NCBI GenBank assembly: GCA_035772405.1
Contig: JAYKKM010000437.1
Span: 8,464,501-8,528,500 of the forward strand
Length of the DNA stretch: 64,000 bases
Source of the DNA: Chrysogorgia sp. JL179-B06
Taxonomy: Eukaryota; Cnidaria; Anthozoa; Scleralcyonacea; Chrysogorgiidae
Reading direction: 5' to 3'
Numbering within the stretch: the stretch's first letter is position 1; each line of letters opens with the position of its first letter. The position numbers and the translations under genes are program-made. Of the stretch, positions 1 to 12,655 are shown piece after piece. The notes beneath the pieces were generated by a model. It saw nothing but the letters and a program-made list of their open reading frames with translations, had not been told where the DNA came from and ran no database searches.

Positions 1-358
1 TTATATCAATCGAACCAGTACATTATTGTGACTGTGTCTCGGTAGCTCGATTGTTGGAATGTCTCACCGACATTCAGAAGGTTACAAATTCTACCCTGTC
101 CTGGACTCCGAAAAATGTATTATGAAGAAGTTATTATAAAAGTTATTGGATGATCGTCAAGCTCATATCCTCAGAAAAACAATTCTGAGTCCCGGACAGG
201 AATCGAACCTGTAACCTGAATGCTCTCTCACATTCACTACAGCAGTGTATATATTAACACATCCAAGCATTACCGATGTATAGTGACTGCCACATAGGCA
301 GTACATATACCAATCGAACCAGTACATCATTGTAACCTTCGTTCTCCATCTGAATCTC
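1..358. repeat. tRNA-derived SINE cluster, partial copies
   Basis: This is a set of degenerate copies of a tRNA-headed repeat. A rearranged plus-strand head lies at about 36-115. A minus-strand B-box piece, containing ATCGAACCTGTAACC, lies at about 190-225. The family tail, with the marker TATATTAACACATCCAAGCA, follows at 246-330. The same modules recur at 2109-2370, 19335-19835, 27075-27160 and 62085-62215. No protein-coding signal is seen. Confidence 0.6.
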
Positions 359-364
359 GGTGGC
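359..364. repeat. 6-bp target-site duplication, left (GGTGGC)
   Basis: This direct repeat matches 2109-2114 and flanks the palindromic element. It lies in the tRNA-like head of a SINE, which shows that the palindrome inserted after the SINE. Confidence 0.7.
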
Positions 365-722
365 TATGGAGCGGTATCCGGTTCACAAATACAATGTGAA
401 CTGTTTGATACGATGTTGCGGCTTCACATCACGACATTGTGGCATCTGAGTAAGGCAGTGTGCCTACATGACGTTATGTTACGACAGAACTGCTGGACAT
501 TACGTCTTACTACATTACGTTCTGCCTACATAATCTTATGTTACGTCAACACTGTTGGACATTAAGTCTTGATTACATTACGTTCTGCCTTCACAAACGT
601 ACGCTCCGACGTCGGAGCATCATCTGAAATGGCGGTCTATCGTCACGCGGTGAAAGGGTCAATAATGATACGATGTTTCGGCTTGGAGTCTGGTGACTAA
701 CGAACAAATATAACTAAACAAC

Positions 723-914
723 ATGGCCGCCTAAGAACAAGACGTTGCTCGTGCTGTTGGAGAGCAATCAGCCCTTTCCAAAGCTGTAAATTTGCTGGAA
801 AGGTCAGTTAATTTACTAAAAGAGTCAAGAAGTAGTGGAAGTACTAGTGGAAACGATTTAACGGTTGAAAATGACGAGTTATTACAAAGTAGAGCAGTTG
901 CAAACTACAGGTAA
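723..914 (+). pseudogene. left-arm copy of the 63-aa ORF, early stop
   Basis: This is the mirror copy of the ORF at 1547-1738. It starts ATG GCC GCC, but the fourth codon is TAA where the other arm has a sense codon, so it would make three residues only. The rest of the frame stays open to the terminal TAA at 912. The pair shows how far the two arms have diverged since the inversion formed. Confidence 0.55.
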
Positions 915-1546
915 TAGTTGTTTTCCCGCCTAAATTATTCTGATAAGCCAAGGCAATCAGTTTAGTTTATAATTGTATTGTTTTGAAGCTGTAACAGGTA
1001 AAATTCTTAGACATTATGTCCAGAATGCGCATAATTTTTGACGAATAGAAAGATACTGACAAGTGCAACTTTTTACATTGGCATTTTTGTTGAGGCAAAC
1101 CCGAAAAATCATAGCTCACCTTGGCAATTGCTGAGGCAAATAACGAGGACTATCATCATTAGCACTATGTTGCCAGTTATTTGTTTTTGAAGGAATATAT
1201 TTCCTGGTCCTCCACCTCATCGTCTACCAGCATTCAAAAACAAATAACTGGCTTACATTTCCCCGAAAATTAACATAAAGTACAACATTGCTAATGATGA
1301 TAGTCCTCGTTATTTGCCTCAGCAATTGCCAAGGTGAGCTATGATTTTTCAGGTTTCCTCATCAACAAAAATGCCAATGTAAAAAGTTGCACTTGTCAGT
1401 ATCTTTCTAGACATTATTGTCAAAAATTATGCGCATTCTGGACATAATGTCTAAGAATTTTACCTGTTACAGCTTCAAAACAATACAATTATAAACTAAA
1501 CTGACTGCTTTGGCTTATCAGAATAATTTAGGCAGGAAAACAACTA

Positions 1547-1738
1547 TTACCTGTAGTTTGCAACTGCTCTACTTTGTAATAACTCGTCATTTTCAACCGT
1601 TAAATCGTTTCCACTAGTACTTCCACTACTTCTTGACTCTTTTAGTAAATTAACTGACCTTTCCAGCAAATTTACAGCTTTGGAAAGGGCTGATTGCTCT
1701 CCAACAGCACGAGCAACGTCTTGTTCTTCGGCGGCCAT
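1547..1738 (-). CDS. 63-aa ORF in palindrome arm, unknown function
   Basis: This is an open frame of 63 codons in the right arm. The peptide starts MAAEEQDVARAVGEQ, then has a leucine-rich helical stretch (AVNLLERSVNLLKESR), a Ser/Gly/Thr linker and an acidic part (NDLTVENDELLQS). The last sense codons are followed directly by AG|GTAATAG, a good splice donor shape. The frame may therefore be a first exon of a longer gene captured by the element. No family was recognised. Expression is unproven and the counterpart in the other arm is broken. Confidence 0.35.
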   Translation of the reverse strand: MAAEEQDVARAVGEQSALSKAVNLLERSVNLLKESRSSGSTSGNDLTVENDELLQSRAVANYR

Positions 1739-2108
1739 GTTGTTTAGTTATATTACCGTTGTCCGTTAGTCACCAGACTCCAAGCCGAAACATCGTATCA
1801 TTATTGAATATTGACCCTTTCACCGCGTGACGATAGACCGCCATTTCAGATGATGCTCCGACGTCGGAGCGTACGTTTGTGAAGGCAGAACGTAATGTAA
1901 TCAAGACTTAATGTCCAACAGTGTTGACGTAACATAAGATTATGTAGGCAGAACGTAATGTAGTAAGACGTAATGTCCAGCAGTTCTGTCGTAACATAAC
2001 GTCATGTAGGCACACTGCCTTACTCAGATGCCACAATGTCGTGATGTGAAGCCGCAACATCGTATTAAACAGTTCACATTGTATTTGTGAACCGGATACC
2101 GCTCCATA

Positions 2109-2370
2109 GGTGGCTCAATGGTTAGCGCGTCTCACCGCGGCAATCAGAAGGTTACAGGTTCGATTCCTGTCCAGGACTCAGAATTATTTTTCTGCGGATA
2201 TGAGCTTGACGATCGTCCATGTATCGTCTGTCTACTCCAAGCTCTCCCACATTCACTACAGCAGTGTATATATTAACACATCCAACCATTACTGATATAT
2301 AGTGACTGTCTCATAGGCAGTACATATTTCAATCGAACCAGTACATCATCGTAACGTTCGCTCTCCATCT
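2109..2370 (+). repeat. tRNA-derived SINE copy with pol III A and B boxes
   Basis: The head carries an A-box-like GGCTCAATGGTTAGCGCG and a perfect B box GGTTCGATTCC near 2157-2167. This is followed by a non-tRNA body and the tail that ends in the AACCAGTACATCATxGTAAC module. The anticodon arm does not fold to a clean 5-bp stem with a 7-nt loop, so this is a SINE and not a working tRNA gene. It was split from its first bases (up to 358) by the palindromic element. Confidence 0.65.
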
Positions 2371-2612
2371 GAGTCTCGGTAGCTCAAAAGTTAGTTAGCT
2401 TATTCAAAAATTAGTTATTAGTTTTGGGGCATCATAGTTGCTATGGCAACGTAATCACATTTATAGCAGTGATTTTAATGGCTTTGCCTTAAAAAATAAC
2501 TTATCAACGTATGGTTGGAAAATTAAAATAAAAGGAATAAACTAATGTAAAGGTTCAAACCTTGTCAAGACACTACAAATTATCAATATTACTTGCTTCT
2601 GGTCAAATATCT

Positions 2613-3168
2613 TCATAAGGTGACATACAGTTTCATGAAAACCGGATGATACGCGTTTGAAAATAAAAAATAGGTAATGTCGTTCATAGAAAAACTTTCA
2701 CGAAATAAAGTGTTACAGTGGTCACTGTGACGAGAGTGACGTTTCAAAATGGCCGCTATTTTTTTATTAAAACTTTCTTTTAGAAATGATTAATCAATAG
2801 GCCGATTTAAAAAAATTCTGTAAATCGAATTTTTTGCAAAATACATGATTTTTTATCAGAAAACGAATTTCGATCGACAGAATGTTTTTAAATCGGCCTA
2901 TTGAGCGGTCATTCCTAAAAGAATGTTTTAATGGTAAAAAATTGGTGGTCACCGAACTTTTTTACGAATTAAATTAGATTGAATGGTAAATAGCGGCCAT
3001 TTTGAAACGTCACTTCCCATAGTTGTAATGATTTATTTCGTAACATTTTTGACGCTCAGAAAGTTTTTCTATGCATGGCATTTAGTTTGATTCTTCTTCC
3101 GAAATATTGCACATATTTTTGATTCTGAAACTTGTATTTTTCACTTTTCATGAAACTGTATGAGCCAG
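2613..3168. repeat. palindromic foldback repeat
   Basis: Left-arm segments such as CATAGAAAAACTTTC (about 2685) and GTTTCAAAATGGCCGCTATT (2742) recur in reverse complement near 3065 and 3005. Outer CAGTTTCATGAAAA also pairs with its reverse copy near 3155. The centre is near 2880. No ORF of note is present. Confidence 0.6.
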
Positions 3169-3189
3169 TGCCCATAACTCAAATACGAT

Positions 3190-3580
3190 ATTACAGATAT
3201 AGATTCTAGATGAAGTGAATGCCAAAATGTTTTATGATTTATGTTTTACGTTAATGTTCGGTAAAGGTTTGTTTCTCGGAAATGGTAATGACTGTGACAT
3301 CAAATCAGTCATTATTTCCGATACAATATTCTGGTGCTATAGAAATTTAACCTAATTCAAACGTTGATGATATACTTGAACGTTATATACTAGAGATTTT
3401 ATCAACTTTTTCACTCAAATCCACAACCAGTTCATCACGCGGAAATCAGGAACGAATGCCAAATTCCTGGGATTACATCATCGTTTTGGACAAACAAACC
3501 TTTATAGAACATCAACACAAAAATCAAATCATAAGACATTTTGGCTTTCATCTATTCACTTCATGTAGAATCTATTTCAT
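3190..3580. repeat. palindromic foldback repeat in WDFY intron
   Basis: Arms are about 3190-3300 and 3480-3580. AGATTCTAGATGAAGTGAA pairs with TTCACTTCATGTAGAATCT, and AAAATGTTTTATGATTT pairs with AAATCATAAGACATTTT. It is probably a MITE inserted upstream of the first recognised WDFY exon. Confidence 0.6.
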
Positions 3581-3714
3581 TAATATGTGATTGTGGTTAT
3601 AGGCACTATAAAATTGACATTGTGTCAGATTGATTTCAACGTTGATTGTCCTTGTTCTATAGGTCATGTGGGTTTGGTGTACATATATGTTTACACTCTT
3701 AATTTGTTCTACAG

Positions 3715-6700
3715 GTAGCATTGGATCGTTGGAATGGGACTCTGAGAAACAGCAACTTTACTCTGGAAGCTTCGACAGCTCCGTGATAGTGTGGGACATT
3801 GGAGGTGGTAAGGGGACAGCTCTGGAACTTCAAGGACACCATTCGAAGGTGGTGGGACTTTGTTCCGTTTCGCATTCAAAGCGACTTTTGTCCATCAGCA
3901 GTGACGGAATACTTGGGGTTTGGGACATGACTACAAAAAGAAAAGAGGTAAAAATCCCATTTGACTGAATTAGTATTCTTACTGTATCTGAAGTAAACTT
4001 TAACAGTGACAAGACTTTGAATGTGTTATATGTATTGTGTTGTCTGCAGTTAAAACATGCAATGCGGTCTTCATGATTAGTGCAGACTTGTATCTGTTGT
4101 TGGTTTTGTTAAACCTAAAAAGTAAATATTAAAAATAACTTTCACAAATCGTGGTTGAGTTTGTGTTTTTATTTTTTGCTCGACTAGACTCCTGAATGGC
4201 AAGAGAGCGATATGTGTCAGTTTTGCAAAACTCCGTTTTTCTGGGCATTCAAACAAATGTGGGACCAGAAAACGCTTGGTTTTAGACAGGTTTGTAATGT
4301 AATGAAATGAAACGAAACGAAATGTAATTGCAATATGCAAATGCATTGATGTTATAAATGTTTGTCCTGTATAACATAAATAAGATGAAGATAAAAATAG
4401 CGATAAAATATTGGAATGTACAATATTGTAAAAAGCAACCATTTCAATTGACACACATTATTAATCGTAAAATTGCTAATAAGCTGTTTCTTGAAAATTA
4501 ATTTTATTTCATAAGAGAAAGGTAAAGTACTAAAGACAACAATATCCTAGTTTATCTGAACTTCTCATATTTCGTTTAGCATCATTGTCGAAAGTGTGGC
4601 AAAGCTGTGTGTGACAAGTGCAGTAAAAAAAAGTCCACCCTGCCTACGCTAGGCTACGAATATGACATACGGGTTTGCTTGACTTGTTTTGAAACAATAT
4701 CTGATGAAGAGTAAGTATTCAAAGCATCTTTAGTGTTGTTCTCATTAAAAAAACATACTTTGTGCATTAAAAGCAAATGATACTGAGCAAACAAAGACAT
4801 TACTCATGTCAAAATTACTAAATTCTCGAAATCTTGTATAAGAGGGCTAACGTTTATTCCTAATGGTCAACACTCGATCGATAATTGGCTTATATGTTCT
4901 AGATACAACGGAATGCTAAAGAAAATTAATGCATGATTGGTTTAAAAAATAGGTACGCAATGCGTACATGTGTCTGCAAGTTACGATCTGAGACAAAGAT
5001 AGAAATAAAATTACTGTATAAAAATAGGAATGCAATGCATAGATGCATGTCATTTGGCTTATAGACGAAACTATGTAAATATGTAATGATCATGCAAACA
5101 GAGACTGGACTATTTAATGATGAAGACAATTAAAGCGTTATTATTATTATTACATCAGTGGCTGCTACGGTAGTATTAAGATATTAATATGTGATACATA
5201 TAACATATTAAGATAGAATAGGTTACATTGATACAGAGGTCAATAAAAACATTGACAAAATAGTGTAGTTACGGTCACTACGAAATTGAAGTCATTGCTT
5301 ATAAAACAGTTCGATTGATTGTGCATAGATTGACCATTGGAAATGTAGATTAGCATTTTCACTACAAGGTTATAAATATTTCTAACTGAAGTAAGTTTGA
5401 ATGTCCAGTCTGCCATGCATCTTGTTGTTCGTCTGTCGAGTCAACGAGTTGTGCTCCTGACATTTTCCTTGTAGCGTTCTTACAGAAAACACCATCAGGC
5501 CTCGAATTTAGCGGCGGCCACTGGCCGTCGATGCCCTGCTTGTTGGCCGTTATGCCTTCGAAATACACTGAAATCCACGGCCAGTAGTGGCCTGCCCTCA
5601 ACCACAGTAATTAAGCTTTGTAATACAAAGTGTATGATTAGTAAAACTGACAATAAAACCTAAAATTCTGCTGAAATATCTGCAGTATTTAAATTCACCT
5701 GCTCTGTCATTCTGTTGAATATTCTAACATTATTATACCCTCACATATAATCCACCAATCAACTGTCTCTAATAGCATCACGTGACAGCCCAATATTTTA
5801 CGATGTAGGGCAGCTACATATTGGGCAGCAACCTTTTGACTGTTTACGTGCGAAGAAACAACTTTGTGTTAAGATATGTTGTTCGATATAATAAAACACC
5901 TATTGGATTCATCTTCGCCCAATATTACAAAATATTTAAGTCTCGATTTGCAATATTAGGCTCGACCTTCGGTCTCGCCCAATATCGAATTCTCGCCTTA
6001 AATATTTTGTAATATTGGGCTCAGAGTAATCCAATAAGTAATAATAATCGGTTATATAGTTGATACCAGAGTCTGCAATCCTTTTAGGTAGCGCCATGCG
6101 CAGCCTGTACTTCAAGTAACCTTGAACATTCTGTTGGACAAAAGGATCGCAGGCTCCGAAAACGAGATTACTCAGTATTAAGAATTAGAACATTGTTGTT
6201 TGTATTATATTATTGTAGTTAGGTGATTACTATACGTGTAATTATCCATAATTTCGGTTTGCAGAGTTTTTTATAATATTATTAATGTTAATGAACAGTA
6301 GTATAATTTTCGAGTTTCATGGAAACTAAAAAGGTATTTGACAATTGACCATATATGTACTTTTTATCTTGCTGTATGGTAAGGTGCACCGTGCTTCAAA
6401 TAGCAACTGAATGGAAGTTTCAAAGCTGAAATTGGCCTTGATGCCCTTTCCGAAATTCGAGGCCTGTACCATGTTGATGGTCCTTTTGTTTTTTGGTTTG
6501 GGAGTAGGTAATGAGAAGCACAGTGACAATGATGGTATAAAATACGCACTATGTGGTTTCATCCGATACTAGGATTCGTTTACAGCGTTGTGCTGTACAC
6601 ATGCTAGGTTTCCATATACGAGAATTACTTCGTTTAAACTTTAAAGTAAGCGATTTTTTCTTGTGTCACTATAGTATAAAGCTTATATTTTTTAGTGAAA

Positions 6701-7235
6701 CCTGACCCTCACTCCTCAGAACAAAAATGTCGGTAAATTACGGTAAATTAGGAAACCGCACGCATGAACATGGCCCAAATGTTGCTCAATGTAAACACAA
6801 TGGCTCCAATAAACAACACAAAAACGTTCCGCAAGTGACCTGGACTATAGTACTACACTGTAAAATTAAAGTACTTATTGTACAGCAAATGATTAGGATA
6901 GATGGACTTTTCGCCAGATTAATAGTTGCCAATACGCTAGTCTCCTCTTGGACTGTTTGTATCAAACCAACCCAAAGTTTTCACTTGCCAGCAGCAAGGC
7001 CAAACTTTACTTCAAAAAAGTTAATAACTGATTTTTACGTACATTTCTATTTGTATAAAATTGGGGTGTTGTTACTTTTTCTCGCTTTTTCTGATATATG
7101 TGTCGTTTTATTTAATCCTGTCACAGTCGCCGACCCCTCGCCTTGTTTCACAACACGAAGCATATGGTGGTGAACGTGAGCCTCGATCTTTCGAAAGGAA
7201 AACTGTTAACATGCGGAAGCGACAGGATAGTGAAG
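3715..7235 (+). CDS. WD-repeat and FYVE-domain protein (WDFY1/2-like), four exons
   Basis: Four exons join in phase: 3715-3947, 4188-4289, 4580-4710 and 7127-7235, each with AG/GT boundaries. The first encodes two WD40 repeats ([12 protein letters not shown] and [12 protein letters not shown]). The next two encode a FYVE zinc finger, starting CxFC and continuing with the hallmark [14 protein letters not shown]. The last encodes the C-terminal WD repeat region ([11 protein letters not shown]). This order, WD repeats then FYVE then WD, is that of WDFY1/WDFY2. In animals these are endosomal proteins that bind phosphatidylinositol 3-phosphate and scaffold signalling. The exon with repeats 1-4 is expected before the window. 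The exon encoding the final WD dipeptide was not recognised downstream. The 2.4-kb last intron holds foldback repeats. The family assignment is solid; the choice between WDFY1 and WDFY2 is not. Confidence 0.85.
5902..6035. repeat. foldback MITE in WDFY intron
   Basis: Inverted arms TTCGCCCAATATTACAAAAT (about 5914-5935) and ATTTTGTAATATTGGGC (about 6003-6020) enclose a short spacer. GGATTC and AATCC at the outer edges also pair. Related pieces (GGGCAGCTACATATTGGGCA) lie just upstream at 5807. Confidence 0.55.
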
Positions 7236-9360
7236 GTACATGTATCGTATATTTAGTTTTCTAATAAATTAGTTGAATCCTCAATATTAATTTTCGTGTC
7301 TGTGGTTATTAATCTGATGTGCAAAAAATGTTGCTACGTCTGTTGGTCGGTTGCTTGGTTACTTACTTGGTGGTTGGTCAGTCGTTCGTTCGTTTTATCG
7401 CCACATTTAGAGACGAATACGTGGTTTTAGACGTACCCGATTCACGAATGTATTGTTTAACGCGTGTAGCTAAGGTGTAAGCTCGAGCGCTGGAGTTTTC
7501 CGAAGGTTTCGTCGGAGGCCGTTGTCGAGAGCCTATAGAAACGAGTTCTGTAATCCCGTAATATACCCAATTTTTCTCCCTATATTTCTAAAATACATTA
7601 ATAATTTATGAAGAAAAATCAAAAGAAATTAACGTTTAGTCAATGTCTGTACAGTTTGTTACAGACCTGGTTAATAGAATATTGATTAATAAAATATCAG
7701 TTTTACAGACATATTGCCCTCAACCATCTGGGGTTTGGAGTCGACCAAGCGGGCTGGCAGGGCGGGCAAGGCGGAATGTCGCCCGCATACCGCCTCGCCC
7801 GCCTTGACCGCCTAACTCGACCCCAACCCCTAAAAAACCGCCGGCTACGCAGGCTATCAACCATCTCGAGTGAGTACGCTGCTAGCGCCCCAGTCAAGAT
7901 GGAGTGGCGTTTATTACAGTTAGCTTATCGAATATAAAATATGTGACTCATACTGAATGAATGCGCATGCCCACATCATACCATAACCTCTGCCTCCTCC
8001 GCAGGCTCTTAATCGGGAGTGGCGGAGCGGCGCAGGCTAGCAATAGAGTGCCAGCAATGGTTGATGGGAAGGTGATAAAAACAAGGGTTGATGGGAAGGC
8101 GATAAATGAAAATGTTAGAGCCTGCGAAATCGTGTGTCAAAACAATGCAAATTTGATCGAAACATTGCAAATTGGCTTTGAAGACGCGAAGTCGCTTGAC
8201 AAACTTGCAGCTAGAGACGGGAAATACGCCGATGCCATATTGGTCTATATAAATAGCTCTTTGTAGGTGAAAACCGCACGGCGATATACCGCCGAGTGTT
8301 TTACCAACTTCTCGAGTGCCGTTATAACGGCATATATTGTATTTGATAATCGATATATACACTGTAAAGGTGGAAATCATTCAAACTCAGGTACGTCGGT
8401 AGTAATAGCACATAGCAACATAATATAATATAATACATCAGTCATCACCCACCCTTGTTTACAGCTTTTATGACAACGTTACGCCTCCATAGTTATGCAA
8501 TTTAAACTATATTTTGTCAGTGTTTGACCTGGAATAATTTACTATATCCTACATATTTCCTCTACAAAGCATATTAATATTCATATAAAGCAAAAGTGTA
8601 CTGGTATTTCGGCAATTATAGCGCGTATATGTTCACGCGAATAATTTAAAAATTGTCATCGAACCATAGTATTTTACCTATAAATCTTTCATTTAAACGT
8701 CATCGACAAGTATTTTATATTGTCAGACCAATATTGCGTTGGTGCAATTCCTGTCTCTAGCTGCAAATCCCATTCGCTGATCTCTATATAGAGATTACTC
8801 AAATTAGTGGCCATTACAGAGAACACCATTTTGGATGCAGGATTTTCCAGTCGCTTCTCGCTCTCTCCCCTTCCCGTCGTTCCTCGCGCGCCTTCCTCTC
8901 AAATTTCTGGGCTCGTAATTTGTACGCGAGGGACTGGGGACGAGGCAGCCATAACCTCCCACATTCAGTAATTGATATGATTTTATGGAAACCTCTTCAA
9001 TCGTGTTATAAGTTTTGTTATAAACGTTTTAGAAGTCATTTAAAAAATACGTGTCCGTTCTGTATCGGAATAAAGACATTCGGCTTCGCCTCGTGTGTGT
9101 TTACCCCGATACATACCACTCATTTTGCAAATAATTCCTATATGTCTTTTCATCTTTTAATTTACGTAGATCTGGGACGTGGTTTCCCTCCTTCATCCAT
9201 CATACACAACAAAATGAGAATATCAATAAATAATTTTCTTAAAATGGCCCTTCCAATTCATACTTGCTGTGAAATCAACGTCACTACTTTATGTAATGTA
9301 AGCAAGATTTCGACAAAATGGAATATCCCTTTTGGAATTGATTTCTGAAGAAACAAGGTT
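7236..9360. other. gene-poor, repeat-like DNA
   Basis: No coding feature is convincing here. A GC-rich inverted repeat at about 7731-7835 pairs GGGTTTGGAGTCGACC with GGTCGA..CCCAACCCC forms. A 101-codon open frame at 7961-8266 shows no known motif. It overlaps an antisense frame of similar length, so neither is called. The CT-rich block near 8850-8930 is typical interspersed repeat. Confidence 0.4.
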
Positions 9361-10120
9361 GTATTCTTAGCTTGAAAAATTACCGATGCTCCTCCGACCA
9401 AACTTTTCTTGCAGCTTCGTTGGAGAAATTCGTGGGGTTAATATTGTAATTCAGTGTATAACTGACTTTTAAGCTAATTTACTCAGACATGATTTTTGTT
9501 TTTGTATATTTCTTTATTTTATTAGTTTATCTCTTTTATGAACCGAGATTGAAGTAATTTGTACAAAATTTTAACATTCGTTCTTATACTAGATTTATTT
9601 AGTAAGTGTGGTAGATACCATGAGAACCATTATTCTGGTTATAGACTATTTGACATCTTGTAAACTGCTCTAGCGACTATGTAGGTTCACCAATGTTCTG
9701 GTGTTGTTATATAGATGCATCATAACTACTTTTCAGCCACAGGCTTCTGAGTCGTGTTCATGGAGTCTGTGCTTTTGATTCGCGTTGAGTGAGTCTGAGT
9801 TCCAGTCCCAGTTTGTACCAGTCCTAGTTTTTACGTTTTCTTCTTCTTGGGGTTTGCGTTGGTAATTTGGTTGGGATGAAACACTTTTTTATCGATCTCT
9901 TCGTGATCATGAATCCTGTAAATAGTCGTCCAGGCGATGTGCGATATGTCAAATAGTTATTCGTGCACTCTTAATGACAGTTAATAATTATTTGTAAAAT
10001 TTATAGATAATCCAATATTACGTTCAGCGAGACAAAAGTTACTGTGCCATACATTTACTTCCAGAAAAGTGATGCGTCATTTATCAGTCCTTGTGAAGGT
10101 CTTATATAACTGATAGTATA

Positions 10121-10425
10121 CCCAAAAGGTCGAGAGGAGAGAGGACTGGGATTGGCGTGGTAACCAATAGATCTCTTTCATAATGGCGGCAATTTAAATA
10201 TTCCTTTATGTGCATCTAATTTAGCCTCAAAAGGATCTTTGTTTCCTAACGAGGTTGTAAAGGCTAATTTATATGAGCATAAACGAATATTTAAAATGGC
10301 AGCCATTATGAAAGAGGTTTATAAGTTACTGGATTGTAACCCTAACCCCCAGGCTAGCGAGTTTCTAAATAATCGAATAACTTTTTCCCAGTCCTCTCCA
10401 CATTTCGACCTTTGGGTATATTAAA
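10121..10425. repeat. inverted-repeat element ('TACCCAAAAGGTCGA' family)
   Basis: The left end has TATACCCAAAAGGTCGAGAG followed by GGACTGGGA. The right end has TCCCAGTCCTC followed by CATTTCGACCTTTGGGTATA in inverse orientation. A half copy is at 55918-55990. It is probably a short non-autonomous DNA transposon. Confidence 0.5.
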
Positions 10426-10689
10426 GAGCGACGACCTATAACTGAGCGGTATATGATAACTGCAAAATACCAATGGCGAGCATTGATTGGTTCTTAATGG
10501 ACACTCCACCTCCAAAACAAGTGCTTCTTAAATGAATATTACATATAAATATTAGTGACTTGCAGTTTGGTTATTTCAATAAGTGAATTGTTTGCTACTC
10601 AAACCAACAATTAACCAATTTGAATATTACCTATTGCGGTATTATCACCTGTTGTTATTACACGATTGAGTCGATTTTCTTCCTATGAA

Positions 10690-11364
10690 TACTAATTAGA
10701 TGAGAAATGGAGAAAAAGCTAGGAAAATCTTTGTCCAAGGTGGAAAAATGGACAAAACTTTGTTAGAAAACCTCCTCAATCATGTAATAAGTAACAGATA
10801 AACACCGAGAACGAGGAGGATTTATGCGGCATACAGCCCCGAGGACGCGTATCGTCCGTGGACTGTATATCGCATAAATCCCGACGTTCGAGGTGTTTAT
10901 CTGACTTACTAGAAATACGAATTCGCAATAATCCCCTCGCCCGCCTTTTCTAGAAAGTTAGTCGGCTTTGTCGGCTAAATAATGATTAGCCGGTCACTTC
11001 GTCGAATATTATGTTGAATATCTCGATCAATATATAACCGTTTTCAATTCTGAAAACAGATTTGGAATTAGCGAGTCAAAATACATAACATATGTGTCTA
11101 CTATATTACGAGAACGTGAATACCCTTCGTAAAAATGGTTTATGTACTTAGAAATTAGTCCGGGCTTGGTCGGCTATGATAATCTCGATCAATATATAAC
11201 CGTTTTCAATTCTGAAAACAGATTTGGAATTAGCGAGTCAAAATACATACTCGGACTCGGATTTCTATTTCCTCAAAAAATTATGTCTCTTGTGACGGTT
11301 CAATTTAATCTGAGTATCTAGTTACCAGTACCACATTTTCCGATGCCGCGCATGAGGACGGTTG

Positions 11365-11403
<39 letters not shown>

Positions 11404-11590
11404 ATAAAGCCGATGCGAGATCAGGATCCGCTTGGATCTCGCGTGATAAGCCGGCGCTTCGCGCCGGGCGAGGGGATTATTACATTGAGGAGGTTTCCAA
11501 CAAAGTTTTGTCGATTTTGTCCACCTTGGACAAAGATTTTCCTAGTTTTTTCTTCGTTTCTTATTTTATTAGTATTCATAGGGATGTATG
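10690..11590. repeat. inverted repeat pair around a foldback MITE and a (TA)n tract
   Basis: About 100 bp at 10700-10795 recur inverted at 11486-11590 (ATCTTTGTCCAAGGTGGA against TCCACCTTGGACAAAGAT). Between them are a palindromic MITE at 10788-10910 (CAGATAAACACC...GGTGTTTATCTG), a (TA)n tract at 11369-11400, and two direct copies of a module containing ATTCTGAAAACAGATTTGGA (about 11045 and 11211). Confidence 0.55.
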
Positions 11591-12289
11591 GCGATGTAAT
11601 AATACGTCCGTTGATTACCTCGAACGTCTGGATGTATACGCGATATACAACGTAAGAAAATAAGGCCATTATCCGTGTTATACATAAGAAATGAAGTTTC
11701 TGTAAAATGTATATATAGGCTGGAAGCCAGACTGCTGTTCCACAACTATGTTATTTTCAGTCATAAATTGCAATCTTAGTTGTTTGCATACTAGTTTTTG
11801 AAATGAATAAAATTAAACCTCCCTAAAATAATTGGCGTTATGCCGTTATGTTATAATCACTGATATCAAGCCGAATGTCTCCTGCTTCTAGTGTTTTTTT
11901 ATTGTCACCAATCTGAGTAAGGATGACATCAACTAGAATTTTTGATAAGAGATTTTCTCAATATTTCAGTAGTAACTGCACATTCTGTTGTAATTGGAAA
12001 TTAATAATCTCTGTTATTTGGTCATCAGCTATAGTGGAAGAAATTATTCAAAATCTTGAAACAATTCATTGTTAGAATTATGTGGTCTGTACCAAGTTGC
12101 AACGAGAACCGGTTTACTTTTGTGATTTTAGACCTCGATACAAATGGATTCGAGGGCATTCGGTACCAATTCTATATACATTCTACCTCGACTTCTATAA
12201 TATCTATAATAATCTATATAATATAGTACACTATTATATCTAGTCTGGTCTCCTTCAATGTTAAGATATCAAAAGTTGATCGAACTAAG

Positions 12290-12560
12290 GGACTGTTTAC
12301 ATGAGCTTGGTTAACCGGGCTAGCCCGGCTCACGCGATTGATTAGGATCGCATTGTGGTTTTGAAACGTGTATAAACTAAATTTACAAAGGAGAATTGGA
12401 TTAGTTTAGTTGTAAACAAATCTTTACATTATTCAAATCTCCTTTTTCGGCCGGGGAAAGAATTTCGTGACAGGAGTCAGCCCTCCTCCATATAAACTAC
12501 CCCTAAGAGTTCGTCTAAATGTTTCGTTAAACTATAGTGATGTTGAGTTGGCCTATTTTA
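12290..12560. other. no gene seen; short 'TTTACATGAG' repeat
   Basis: GGGACTGTTTACATGAGC followed by ACCGGGCTAGCCCGGC resembles one end of the GGG.CTGTTTAxATG repeats at 13786 and 15980. No protein signal was found. Confidence 0.3.
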
Positions 12561-12655
12561 AAGCCTTTAAGTTTTGAGAAAGGAGAGCTAACGTGTGGTA
12601 CTGGTTGGGTATACTAATACCACTTAATTAGTTATCAGATAGTCAATCATTATTT

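Larger units (their letters stand above)
365..2108. mobile_element. 1,744-bp palindromic transposable element in a SINE
   Basis: The two halves are near-perfect inverted copies of each other, with the centre near 1236. Termini read TATGGAGCGG at the left and CCGCTCCATA at the right. A 6-bp direct repeat GGTGGC flanks it (359-364 and 2109-2114). If it is removed, the tRNA-like A-box region of the host SINE is rebuilt. The arms match from the ends to about 1162 and 1288, and a smaller hairpin is nested in the middle. Each arm carries a 64-codon ORF pointing outward-to-inward. The structure fits a foldback or head-to-head dimer of a DNA transposon. No transposase motif was recognised, so the superfamily is unknown. 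Confidence 0.8.

Noticed and set aside
2109..2180. tRNA gene
   Set aside because: A and B boxes are good, but the anticodon arm is malformed and the sequence recurs as part of a longer repeat, so it is a SINE head.
4077..4454. 125-codon minus-strand frame over WDFY exon 2
   Set aside because: Antisense to a spliced exon with a recognised domain.
7961..8266. 101-codon plus-strand frame
   Set aside because: No motif, overlapped by an antisense frame of similar size, no splice or promoter support.
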